From NCBI GenBank assembly GCA_903854805.1, contig CAINXK010000032.1, forward strand, positions 1 to 36,289: a stretch of 36,289 nt of DNA, written 5' to 3'. How positions within the stretch are numbered: the first letter of the stretch is position 1; each line of letters starts with the position of its first letter. Both the position numbers and the translations under genes were made by a program. The stretch is from an uncultured Anaerolineae bacterium. GTDB taxonomy: Bacteria > Chloroflexota > Anaerolineae > Anaerolineales > Villigracilaceae. A model generated the notes under the pieces. The model searched no databases and was not told the DNA's origin. It saw only the letters and a list, made by a program, of their open reading frames with translations. Below are positions 25,279 to 33,189 of this stretch, in pieces.

Positions 25279-26043
25279 TCATTCGGTGCTTAAACGCGCG
25301 GTGGCACCGCCATCGACAACCATGGCCTGACCGGTCATAAAGGATGATTGTTCGTTATCAGCCAGGAAGTAGATGGCATGGGCGATCTCGGACGGTTGAC
25401 CGACGCGCCCATTCACCGTTTTGCGGGCCAGATTATCCAGCCGGGATTGCATATCACCCTGGCCAACATGCCCACGACCCAGGCCGGCGCGCAGCATGGG
25501 GGTATCTACAGCCCCCGGCAAAATGGCGTTAACACGGATGTTATCCGGGGCGAACTCGATGGCCATGGCCCGGGTGAGGGCTAACAGCCCGCCTTTGCTT
25601 GCAGCGTAAGCAGCAATGTTGACCGAGGTTTGGACAGCATGCACAGATGACACGTTTACAATTGCGCCGCCTCCGGCGGCTTTGAAGAGCGGGTGGGCCA
25701 GTTTCATGAATAGGAAGGCCGAGCGCAGGTTGGAAGCCATGACGGCATCCCATTCTTCAACGGATGTATCTATAAGAGGTTTAGCCACCTGGACCGCGGC
25801 ATTATTGATGAGCACGTCCAGGCTAGGGGTGGATGAGCGTGTTTGCAAAAAGATTTGTTCCAGCTCACTGGCATCAGAAATGTCAGCCTGGATGAACGTT
25901 CCGCTGAGCGGGAAGCCCTCGCCAAAGAGCGCGCGGTCCACGCCAATTACGCGCCAGCCTTTTTCGGCAAAGAGCGCAACTGTGGCGCGGCCGATGCCTC
26001 CGCCAGCGCCGGTGATAAGAACAGTCTTGTTTGATGGTTGCAT
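25279..26043 (-). CDS. Short-chain dehydrogenase/reductase
   Basis: A 254-residue classical SDR oxidoreductase. The cofactor loop TGAGGGIG is at residues 12-19 and NNAA at 80-83. Catalysis involves Ser132/133 (NVSS), Tyr146 and Lys150 in AYAASKGG. The C-terminal FLADNEQSSFMTGQAMVVDGG is the standard ending. The start at 26043 is chosen because GGAG lies six bases upstream; ATGs at 26049 and further up are too close to it or lack one. Asp51/52-type residues after the second strand are compatible with NAD(H). The neighbours (hydroxyacid dehydrogenase, cytidylyltransferase, MptE-like) suggest modification of a sugar or sugar acid for the glycan, similar in outline to PtmA in flagellin-glycan loci. 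Confidence 0.93.
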   Translation of the reverse strand: MQPSNKTVLITGAGGGIGRATVALFAEKGWRVIGVDRALFGEGFPLSGTFIQADISDASELEQIFLQTRSSTPSLDVLINNAAVQVAKPLIDTSVEEWDAVMASNLRSAFLFMKLAHPLFKAAGGGAIVNVSSVHAVQTSVNIAAYAASKGGLLALTRAMAIEFAPDNIRVNAILPGAVDTPMLRAGLGRGHVGQGDMQSRLDNLARKTVNGRVGQPSEIAHAIYFLADNEQSSFMTGQAMVVDGGATARLSTE

Positions 26044-26104
26044 CAGCATCTCCACGTTAAGAAAGCGGATCCGGATTGAATTCCATCCCAATAAGAGACC
26101 GGGA

Positions 26105-27043
26105 TTATTCTATGTTCAGCCCGTCCAGTAGATTTTTTATAGTATTCCAGTGTACCCTTTCCCAGGCAGCCGGGCTGGAATTGGCGTTATGCGGGGCAAG
26201 CATGACATTATCCATTTGCAGGAGCGGGCTGTCGAATGGCAGTGGTTCGACTTCAAAAACGTCCAGCGCGGCCCCACCCAATTGGTTTGATTGCAGTGCG
26301 CTGATCAAGTCAGCTTCATTGACGATTGGTCCGCGTGCCGAGTTGATCAGAATTGCGCCTGGTTTGACGTGCGCCAGGCTTTGGGTGTTGATCAGGTGCA
26401 GCGAGCTGGGGTTGAGGTCGCAGTTAACCGAAATATAGTCGGAATTGGATAGCAGGTACTCAAGATTAGACATGTGTATGCCGGTTTCTGCCACAAAAAC
26501 ATGGTCAATCTCGATGATATCGGTGCCGATGACCTTCATCCCAAAGGCGCGCGCGCGGCGGGTGAGGGTTTTGCCGATTGTACCGACGCCAATGATCCCG
26601 ATGGTTTGCTCATGCAGGGCTTTGCCAGGGATTTTTTCCCAGGTTCCCATTCTCATGGCCCGATCCATCCAGGGCAGGCGGCGTGAAAAGGCGAGCACAT
26701 ACCCCATGACGGTATCTGCAACTGGCATGGTGAATGCATTCGGGGTGCGGCCAATTTTGATACCCAGGCGGGCACAGGCTTCCGCGTCGATCGAATCCAC
26801 GCCAGTGCCCCATTTGGAGATGATTTTTAGCCGCGGAGCGCAGGCTTCGAGCGCGCGAGCGGTGTAGCGATCATCTCCACAAATGGTTCCGTCAAATTGA
26901 CCGGCGTACCGAATGATCTCGGATTCTTCGAGACGTTCGTGTACATCCGGAAGGATCAGCTGGATGTTGTGCTGATCAAAAATCGGGCGAAAGCGCTCCA
27001 CAAAGGGCAGCATATAGGGGGCAGAGAAAAGAATGGTTGGCAT
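26105..27043 (-). CDS. D-isomer-specific 2-hydroxyacid dehydrogenase (SerA-like)
   Basis: A 312-residue NAD(P)-dependent dehydrogenase that interconverts a 2-oxo acid and a D-2-hydroxy acid. The cofactor loop is GIIGVGTIGKT (residues 149-159). The catalytic set is Arg237 in NSARGPI, Glu266 in DVFEVEP and His285 in LAPHNANSS, all present. Length matches the catalytic-plus-nucleotide-binding core without an ACT domain. An in-frame TTG at 27076 overlaps the upstream stop (TTGA) and would add eleven residues; the ATG at 27043 directly precedes the first beta strand and is preferred. Within a glycan locus the substrate is more likely a sugar-derived or 2-oxo-acid building block than phosphoglycerate, but that is inference. 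Confidence 0.93.
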   Translation of the reverse strand: MPTILFSAPYMLPFVERFRPIFDQHNIQLILPDVHERLEESEIIRYAGQFDGTICGDDRYTARALEACAPRLKIISKWGTGVDSIDAEACARLGIKIGRTPNAFTMPVADTVMGYVLAFSRRLPWMDRAMRMGTWEKIPGKALHEQTIGIIGVGTIGKTLTRRARAFGMKVIGTDIIEIDHVFVAETGIHMSNLEYLLSNSDYISVNCDLNPSSLHLINTQSLAHVKPGAILINSARGPIVNEADLISALQSNQLGGAALDVFEVEPLPFDSPLLQMDNVMLAPHNANSSPAAWERVHWNTIKNLLDGLNIE

Positions 27044-27072
27044 AGGGTTTATCAGGTTTTCGGCTGGACTGC

Positions 27073-29178
27073 TCAATTTTTACCGCAAAGAGTCGTATTG
27101 ATCAGCCTGGCTCGGACTTGATCAGGAGCTGGCGCAGGGTCGTTTACTGCGGGTGCGGCGGTTGGTGGTGTGGGTGTGGCCAGCTGCAAGCAAATATATT
27201 TGCGCACATTTTTATCCAGTTTTTTAATTGTGACTGTTGCTTTGTGAGCCTGGTTGGTGCTGGCGTAAGCTTCGATCACGGGGATCCATTCTGTGGTATC
27301 GGAAGGATTTATGTTCTTTTGATTGGCTTCATCAGCCAGGCGGGCCGCTTCTTCGGAATTTCCGGACTGCAGAGCCAGTTCAATTTTTTGATAATAATAG
27401 CACCATGTGCGTGCTGGTTCCGGGCCAAAAATTGAGGGTGAAGGCGTAATGGGTTTTGCCGCCAGGTCTATCAGGCTAATGTTTGAGTAGCTTGCAATTT
27501 CCTTGATGCGCCCATCTTCAAAAAACGGCAGGGCCAGGCGCTTTCCATCCAGGATGTGGAAGCAGGAGCTTCCGGATGGCAGCGAGATGATGAGGGGTTT
27601 ACTGTAATCGCGCACAACATTGACATTGCGCATATTGCGCTTTTCCAGTGTGCCGGCTTGCAGATCAAGGATCATATCACTGGTGGGTACCTGCCCGCTG
27701 ATCTGCATATTTTGACCGGGGTAATAGGCCATGTTGATTGGGCCCCAGATCTCATATTCTTCTGCCAGGCGGAAACCTTCAGGTAAAGAGACGATCACGG
27801 TTGTGCCGGGCTGAAGGCCGGGGGCACGCCAGGATAATTGCCAAACAATGCCGCGTTCGTAATCCCATAACTTGCCATACGCAGCAGCGGAGTGATATTG
27901 AGTCATGACAGCCAGGATGATCAAGGCGCCCAATATGTTCCAACGCGCCTGGCCGCGCAGGAATTTAAAGGCCAGGCTGCTGATCAGGATGGCCACTCCG
28001 AGCATGGATTGGGTGGTGTAGCGATCCCATTGAATGGCGAAGATCACGTTGCGCCCGAGCAGTACGATCACAGCAGAAGGGACGATGACCCCGATCAGTC
28101 CGATCCAGAGAAAATCCTGATCAGCGGAAGATGGTTTTTCTGGCGAGGCTTCGTCGGATGTGTGGATGTTGCGTTGAAACCAGAATAGATAAGCTCCAGC
28201 CAGAAGCAGGACGAGTAGTCCAATCCCGAAGGCCGAGATGAAGATGTTGAAACGTCCTTCGGCTGTAAACTGGTAAAAGGGAACGAACCAGGCCAGAACC
28301 ACGGTTTCGAACAGGTCTTTTATATAGCCAAACAGGATTTGCACGAAGGAGTAGAACGGGTTGCTGGCATAATCGGTCAGAAGAACATCAATACTGGTGG
28401 CGCGCCGGACACTCTTGAAAATGAACAAGCGCCAAACCAGGAAACCTGCCAGCATCAGCAGGTATGGGGTCAGGTGGAGCGCGGTGGATGACCAATAACG
28501 GCGGAAAGGCCCGGTCTTTGGCACTGGTATTTCGTCGGTTTTAGCCGGGGGTGTAGTTTGCTTCTGACGCAGTACCACCCAGACCAGGGCCCAGCGTACC
28601 ACTTCCAACCCGATGGTGGCTTCGTATAAGCCCAGGTTGAGCAGCCCAAGCAGCATGGCGATCAGGGTGGCGATAATCTGCAGGATGCGGTTGGAAGTCT
28701 TGAGGGTAAAAATCGTTAGGGCAATTGAAATGAAAACTGCGTTCAGCCCCAATAAGTCGATACTGAAGGTGGCGGCAACCGGTTGTTGGTAAAAACCAGG
28801 GTAAAGCACAAAAAGCAGTGCCGCGCATGTGGTTTCGATGCGTTTTTCTGGCCAGACCAGCCTTAATAGCCAGAGCACCACCAGGCCGCTGGAAATCTTC
28901 AGCAGCAGGGCTAAAAACTGCCAGGCCAGGACACTTGTGCCGATGAATTTGAAGATCAGCGCATAGGTCCAGCCAATCAGAGGCCGGTCGGTCTGGAACA
29001 GGCGAATGATGGCCGATAAACCAGCCTGTGACTGCCCTGACCAAAGCATGTACCAATCATCGCGATAAAAACCCAGCCTGGGGATCAGTATTCCGTATGT
29101 GAGTGCTGCGGAGAGTACGATCAGGGCGACAGCCAGCCAGGCTTCAATTTTCTGTTTATTTTTTAGATTCTGGTTCAT
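27073..29178 (-). CDS. GT-C membrane protein with four-cysteine C-terminal soluble domain (paralogue 1)
   Basis: A 701-residue protein with about twelve membrane helices in residues 12-435 and an external domain of ~265 residues. The first loop has PRLGFYRDDWYMLW with the acidic pair Asp40-Asp41, a plausible GT-C catalytic site, and TDRPLIGW follows. The soluble part begins with WQLSWRAPGLQP (from 446). It contains Cys539, EPARTWCYYYQK (Cys593), Cys663 and a near-terminal Cys698, with a helical TPR-like stretch between 593 and 663. The product of 29881-32001 shares all these marks. The start overlaps the cytidylyltransferase stop by four bases. I do not know this domain architecture by name; glycosyltransferase function is inferred. 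Confidence 0.6.
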   Translation of the reverse strand: MNQNLKNKQKIEAWLAVALIVLSAALTYGILIPRLGFYRDDWYMLWSGQSQAGLSAIIRLFQTDRPLIGWTYALIFKFIGTSVLAWQFLALLLKISSGLVVLWLLRLVWPEKRIETTCAALLFVLYPGFYQQPVAATFSIDLLGLNAVFISIALTIFTLKTSNRILQIIATLIAMLLGLLNLGLYEATIGLEVVRWALVWVVLRQKQTTPPAKTDEIPVPKTGPFRRYWSSTALHLTPYLLMLAGFLVWRLFIFKSVRRATSIDVLLTDYASNPFYSFVQILFGYIKDLFETVVLAWFVPFYQFTAEGRFNIFISAFGIGLLVLLLAGAYLFWFQRNIHTSDEASPEKPSSADQDFLWIGLIGVIVPSAVIVLLGRNVIFAIQWDRYTTQSMLGVAILISSLAFKFLRGQARWNILGALIILAVMTQYHSAAAYGKLWDYERGIVWQLSWRAPGLQPGTTVIVSLPEGFRLAEEYEIWGPINMAYYPGQNMQISGQVPTSDMILDLQAGTLEKRNMRNVNVVRDYSKPLIISLPSGSSCFHILDGKRLALPFFEDGRIKEIASYSNISLIDLAAKPITPSPSIFGPEPARTWCYYYQKIELALQSGNSEEAARLADEANQKNINPSDTTEWIPVIEAYASTNQAHKATVTIKKLDKNVRKYICLQLATPTPPTAAPAVNDPAPAPDQVRARLINTTLCGKN

Positions 29179-29873
29179 AAATTGGCTGCCTTATTCCCTT
29201 TGTTTGGATCGAGCCGGGCGTGCATCATGAGATCTGCAAGTTGAAAGTCGAACTCTTCATCGATATCAACCGCTTCATGGCGTGGAATTTCGAACATCAT
29301 CGGACGCTCACCGAGGCGGTTGCGGCGGGTGAGCAGGGTGGCGCGCGTAAACATGTAGAAGCAGGAGTTTTCCTCAAAAACGGGCGGCAGATCCTGGGTT
29401 TGCAGCAAAATGGCCGGGTTGTGGTTGATGGCGCGGGTCAGCCCGTCCCACAAGCGCGTCTGCAGGCGAGTCACAGAGAAGAGCGAGTCGTAAACTGGGA
29501 CCTGGCTCAGAAAGGTCTGGATACCATTTCTGAGGGTGCTGGCTGTGAGCAGAGGGTTCGTGCTGTGTGTCTGGATGTAAAAATCGGCGGCGATCTGGGC
29601 GGTGTCATGGTTCAGGATTTCATTCATGGGGATGTTATCCGCACGTAAATGCTGTGGTCGTTCGACGATTTTGACCTGAGGAAAACTGGTGCGTAAACCT
29701 GCCATGACCGGTTCTGAATCAGTATCGACCAGGATGGTGGTGATTTCGGGAACCGCCTGCAGGGTTTCGATGATGTATTGGTAAAGCGGTTTGCCTGCCA
29801 GTGGGCGATAGTTTTTACCGGGGACGCGCTGGCTGTGGTGGCGCATGGGGACAAGGGCAACGATTTCAGGCAT
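29175..29873 (-). CDS. Acylneuraminate-type cytidylyltransferase (CMP-sugar synthetase family)
   Basis: A 232-residue cytoplasmic nucleotidyltransferase expected to activate a sugar or sugar acid with CTP. The nucleotide loop is VPMRHHSQRVPGKNYRPLAG (residues 8-27), matching the R-x4-R-x-P-x-K pattern of NeuA/KdsB-type enzymes. DTDSE (50-54) and QTHSTNPLLT (101-110) follow, and AVDIDEEFDFQLAD (201-214) supplies the metal-binding and acidic C-terminal motif. The ATG at 29873 is preferred over an in-frame start at 29918, which lies inside the preceding gene; AGGA is eleven bases ahead. It lies between two paralogous GT-C genes and overlaps the downstream one (ATGA). No NeuB-like synthase is in the window, so the sugar is unknown. 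Confidence 0.85.
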   Translation of the reverse strand: MPEIVALVPMRHHSQRVPGKNYRPLAGKPLYQYIIETLQAVPEITTILVDTDSEPVMAGLRTSFPQVKIVERPQHLRADNIPMNEILNHDTAQIAADFYIQTHSTNPLLTASTLRNGIQTFLSQVPVYDSLFSVTRLQTRLWDGLTRAINHNPAILLQTQDLPPVFEENSCFYMFTRATLLTRRNRLGERPMMFEIPRHEAVDIDEEFDFQLADLMMHARLDPNKGNKAANL

Positions 29874-29880
29874 GGATTTG

Positions 29881-32001
29881 TTATTCCTGGCATCCAAGTT
29901 TATTTTTGAGCTGCGCAATGATTACGTCACGCCGCTCATCTGGCTGGGTGCTGATTTCTATATTCTTCCACAGGGTGCATAAAAGTGACTGGGACCTGGG
30001 CGGGTAGACATTTGCGCTATTGGTAAGTTCCTGGGCAGTTTCCCATGCACCCGTGCGGGCGAAAGCTTCAATGAAAGGGAATAATTCCACACTGGTACGC
30101 GGCCGGAAGCCCTTGTTTTTTGCTTCTTTCCAGAGCTGGGTGATGCTTTGCCAATCAGCTTGTTGGCTGGCAAGATCAGCTTTCTCGTAATAATAACACC
30201 AGGTATGCTCAGGTTCATTCCCAAACACCACGCTCGAAGTTTGTTTTTCGGAAATTCCGTTTGGAGCGCCCAGGGCGGTCCCGGCTTCGGTAGCCAGGAT
30301 CCGGTCCGGGCTGGAGATGTCCATCCATTGGTATGCTTCGGGTGTCAGGAAGCGAATTTCGGAATAGGATGGTCTTAGTACCCACAGGCATTGCTGCTGT
30401 TGGGGTTCAAACGTGATTGCAACAACCTGCTGTTGAGTGGCAGAAAAAGTGGAACTGTACTTGAAAAATTCAGCTGGCTGGCCTCGCCCGAAGGTGATCC
30501 AGTTGATGTGTTCAGAACCGGCGTTGAACCAATAAGCGGGTTTGCTTTGCGTTTGGATCTGGGTTGACTGGGTTTGCTTTAATGATCCGGATGGTTGACC
30601 ATATAAGACGTTGATTGCAAAGGCAGTTGGGTAGTAACCCATGAATGGCAAGATCTCGGTATCTGAGGCGATCAGAGTATTGGGCTGTATGCCTGGGGCG
30701 CGCCAGTGTAACTGCCAATAAAATTGTAATTGTTTGTCCCAAGAAGTCTGAAAGTCACGCGCGGTTTGAGCCTGGAAGCCGACTGCGATGCCCAGTAGTA
30801 AGCTCAGAACAAGGTGGCGATAGGTTGGTTTTTCGATCAGCCAGTACACCAGCCCTGTCAGGATCATGCTTGCCCCCAAAAGAGCAGGTAATGCCAGCCG
30901 TCCACTCCACATCGGGTTCTTCGAGAATAAATACAGACCTGCGAGCCAGGATGGCAGCAGGGATGCGAAAACTGCCAGCACGCCAGTAAAGACGATTTCC
31001 CGGGCGGGAATATCTGGTGTTTCAGTTTTGTTTTTCTCGATTCGCGAGACGACAAAATAGCCGAGTACAGCAAAAACAGCCATGATTGCCATGATAACGA
31101 AAGTTGAGCCACGGCTGAAGTCGATAATGGCCGGATCGATAGCGGCATACCAGGGCGAGATCATCACAAAGATCGTATCTTGCAAGATTATTTGCAAGAA
31201 GGCTATGCCTCCAGATAGTGGAGAGCGCAGCAGGTCGATCAGCAGGACCGGGGTAAAGCGGTCGTAGCCATAGAGCGTGCTATATGAGAGCCGGTAGAGC
31301 GCATATAATCCCAGAACCCCCAAATATGGCAGCCATTGTTTTAACGTTTTTTTCCAGCGAGCTGCAAAGGGCAGCTCGCGGAAGATGAACCACAGGAATA
31401 TCAGCCGGATGAATTCCAGACCAGCATAATATTCGATCATTAGCAGATGGAAGATCTGCAGGATGACAGCCAGGCTGGTATAAAGCACAAAGTATCTTGG
31501 GTTGAGAGCGCCCAAAAGCATGAGAGTGACAGAGAGCATGAAGACGAGGTAGAGAAACCAGTGCAGGCTGTAGGCAACCGATAAAGATTGGAGATGGTAT
31601 GCCGGGTAAACTGCGAAGAATAGTGCCAGCCAGGTTGCCATGCCTGTCAGATTTGGCCAGACCATGCGTATCGAGAACCAGAACGCCAATACGGTTAGGA
31701 AACGCAGGATCATGAGTGACCAGTGCCAGTTGGCGGGTGCGAATCCGAGTAATTTGAAAAGCGGTATATATACGATGAAGGCTAGTGGGCGGCTGTCAGT
31801 GAAAAGAAAGCGAGACAATCCGCCAGAGCCTTCGGCGAAGGCATAATAAACATGATGCCAGTCGTCTTGAAAATATCCCAGTCTTGCAAGCAGGATACCG
31901 AAGGCGAAGAAGCAGGTAGCAAACAGCAGGACAGGTCCGGCCCAGGCTGGCAGGTTATTAATGCGAATTTTGGTTTGGTAAAGCTCTTTAAGTTTTTTCA
32001 T
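29881..32001 (-). CDS. GT-C membrane protein with four-cysteine C-terminal soluble domain (paralogue 2)
   Basis: A 706-residue protein built like the 27073-29178 product: about twelve membrane helices, then a ~275-residue external domain. The first loop has ARLGYFQDDWHHV with Asp46-Asp47, followed by TDSRPLAF. The soluble part starts with WQLHWRAPGIQP (from 429). It has Cys538, EPEHTWCYYYEK (Cys602), LLCTLW (Cys675) and GCQE (Cys704), so the four cysteines are conserved in order and close in spacing. The similarity is too low to be a recent copy. Only seven bases separate its stop from the cytidylyltransferase start. Function is inferred as an external lipid-donor glycosyltransferase. Confidence 0.6.
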   Translation of the reverse strand: MKKLKELYQTKIRINNLPAWAGPVLLFATCFFAFGILLARLGYFQDDWHHVYYAFAEGSGGLSRFLFTDSRPLAFIVYIPLFKLLGFAPANWHWSLMILRFLTVLAFWFSIRMVWPNLTGMATWLALFFAVYPAYHLQSLSVAYSLHWFLYLVFMLSVTLMLLGALNPRYFVLYTSLAVILQIFHLLMIEYYAGLEFIRLIFLWFIFRELPFAARWKKTLKQWLPYLGVLGLYALYRLSYSTLYGYDRFTPVLLIDLLRSPLSGGIAFLQIILQDTIFVMISPWYAAIDPAIIDFSRGSTFVIMAIMAVFAVLGYFVVSRIEKNKTETPDIPAREIVFTGVLAVFASLLPSWLAGLYLFSKNPMWSGRLALPALLGASMILTGLVYWLIEKPTYRHLVLSLLLGIAVGFQAQTARDFQTSWDKQLQFYWQLHWRAPGIQPNTLIASDTEILPFMGYYPTAFAINVLYGQPSGSLKQTQSTQIQTQSKPAYWFNAGSEHINWITFGRGQPAEFFKYSSTFSATQQQVVAITFEPQQQQCLWVLRPSYSEIRFLTPEAYQWMDISSPDRILATEAGTALGAPNGISEKQTSSVVFGNEPEHTWCYYYEKADLASQQADWQSITQLWKEAKNKGFRPRTSVELFPFIEAFARTGAWETAQELTNSANVYPPRSQSLLCTLWKNIEISTQPDERRDVIIAQLKNKLGCQE

Positions 32002-32030
32002 AGAAGAACAGCTCGTAACCCTTGCCCTTT

Positions 32031-32053
32031 CTATCAGCTATCATCTATCAGCT
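32031..32053. repeat. Nine-base direct repeat in an operon spacer
   Basis: CTATCAGCT occurs at 32031-32039 and again at 32045-32053 with five bases between, just upstream of the 29881-32001 gene. Comparable short repeats lie in two other spacers of the locus. Confidence 0.5.
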
Positions 32054-32137
32054 GCTCTTATTCTGTGGCCGAATCCCCTTCAGCAGGCGGCCAATGTGCC
32101 AGCTTTGGTTATACGTGCAGATGACGATTGCGGCTTG
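32051..32137 (-). pseudogene. Possible remnant of a GT2 N-terminus
   Basis: In the 227-base gap after the sulfotransferase stop, the minus strand reads QAAIVICTYNQSWHIGRLLK followed by GIRPQNKSS and a stop. IVICTYNQ resembles the first strand and loop of family 2 glycosyltransferases (compare SIVTPSYNQAR in the same locus). The frame has no plausible start of its own and no NSDD block. This may be a decayed fragment or chance. Confidence 0.2.
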
Positions 32138-32228
32138 TCCGGTTCGGGTTAGGGCTTGAGTAAATGAGGTATGGCGGCGCCTGGGTTGGGTGGGTTTAGG
32201 CCCGGTCGCAGTCGCTCGGGCTGCGGTT

Positions 32229-33122
32229 TTACCAATTATTATCCTTTTCGTAGCCCAACTGCACAAGCAAATCCCCGGCGACTTCTTTGAATAATTTTTT
32301 ATGTTCATCTCTAAAATATTTCTTCCATTCGCCGGTTTTCCCTGAGCGGAAGGTCGGAGAACGCTGTGGATCGATGTTGCTTTCCAGTGCGTCGATGATC
32401 TGGTCACGTGTGGCGGTTAAGGTGTCTACGCGTTTCAAGAAATGATCTGCCACTCGTCCAATTGTTTCGTGGCGGTTATGGATAAAATCTTCAAAACGCA
32501 GCACAAGCACCTGCGGTCGATCCAACCAGCCACGATAAAGCTCGAAGCGCCTGGCGATATCCGGGAATTCAATGGTGCCTTCTGGCAGGCCAAGTATGCT
32601 GATCTTCAGGCGCTCATCGAAGTTCTTTAGGTTCTCGGTGTAGTACTTGTAATGTGCATGGCCAGGGGCCATTTCGGTGATGTAGAAAACGTGCGAGACG
32701 ACAATATCGCGCGGATCGCGGAAAATAATATAGGGGATGAACCTGGGTGTGCAAACGGCATCAACCACTTCAGGCCAAGCCAATAAATGCGTGCCAGTGA
32801 CATCCAGCGGGTGCAGGGCGCTTATGTAGGCCAGGGCTTCCTGTGGGGTGCGTTTCTTACCAGTTTCTCCATCGTAGGAGAAAAAAGGTAGTGCGACGTG
32901 CGATGAAAAAGGCGCAACCCTGGAGAAACCCATCAGTACCTGATCCAGCAAATGGGAGCCACTTTTGGGGAATGAATTGGCCATCAAGATCGGCCAGCCA
33001 CCTGCAGGCGTTTTAATACCCGCGAATTTGGCGCGTTGAAGCAGCACCTCTGCCCGGTAAATGGACAGGCGCAAGCCGTTACGCAAACTGGTGGGGATAA
33101 TGGCTGCAATTCGTTTTTTCAT
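32229..33122 (-). CDS. Sulfotransferase-family protein
   Basis: A 297-residue PAPS-dependent sulfotransferase-like protein. The 5'-phosphosulfate loop is FPKSGSHLLDQ (from residue 51), His112 in VTGTHLLAW is at the position of the catalytic base, and the 3'-phosphate site is IIFRDPRDIVVSHV (from 132). Further marks are VLVLRFEDFI and the C-terminal FRSGKTGEWKKYF, which is the typical K-x-G-x-W-K-x-x-F signature of the family. The ATG at 33122 is chosen; a longer frame to 33242 would add 40 residues without family similarity and would run into the upstream gene. It is the second sulfotransferase in the locus and is only distantly like the first (16361-17101). Confidence 0.92.
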   Translation of the reverse strand: MKKRIAAIIPTSLRNGLRLSIYRAEVLLQRAKFAGIKTPAGGWPILMANSFPKSGSHLLDQVLMGFSRVAPFSSHVALPFFSYDGETGKKRTPQEALAYISALHPLDVTGTHLLAWPEVVDAVCTPRFIPYIIFRDPRDIVVSHVFYITEMAPGHAHYKYYTENLKNFDERLKISILGLPEGTIEFPDIARRFELYRGWLDRPQVLVLRFEDFIHNRHETIGRVADHFLKRVDTLTATRDQIIDALESNIDPQRSPTFRSGKTGEWKKYFRDEHKKLFKEVAGDLLVQLGYEKDNNW

Positions 33123-33137
33123 GAAAGTCAGTAGAGT

Positions 33138-33169
33138 GGTGAATTGGTGATGTGCCGGTGGGTGATGTG
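33138..33169. repeat. GGTGATGTG direct repeats in an operon spacer
   Basis: GGTGATGTG occurs at 33146-33154 and 33161-33169 (15-base period), preceded by a partial GGTGA at 33138-33142. It lies in the 67-base gap between the capsule-type gene and the sulfotransferase gene. Confidence 0.5.
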
Positions 33170-33189
33170 TTTGGCCTAAATCTAGCGAG

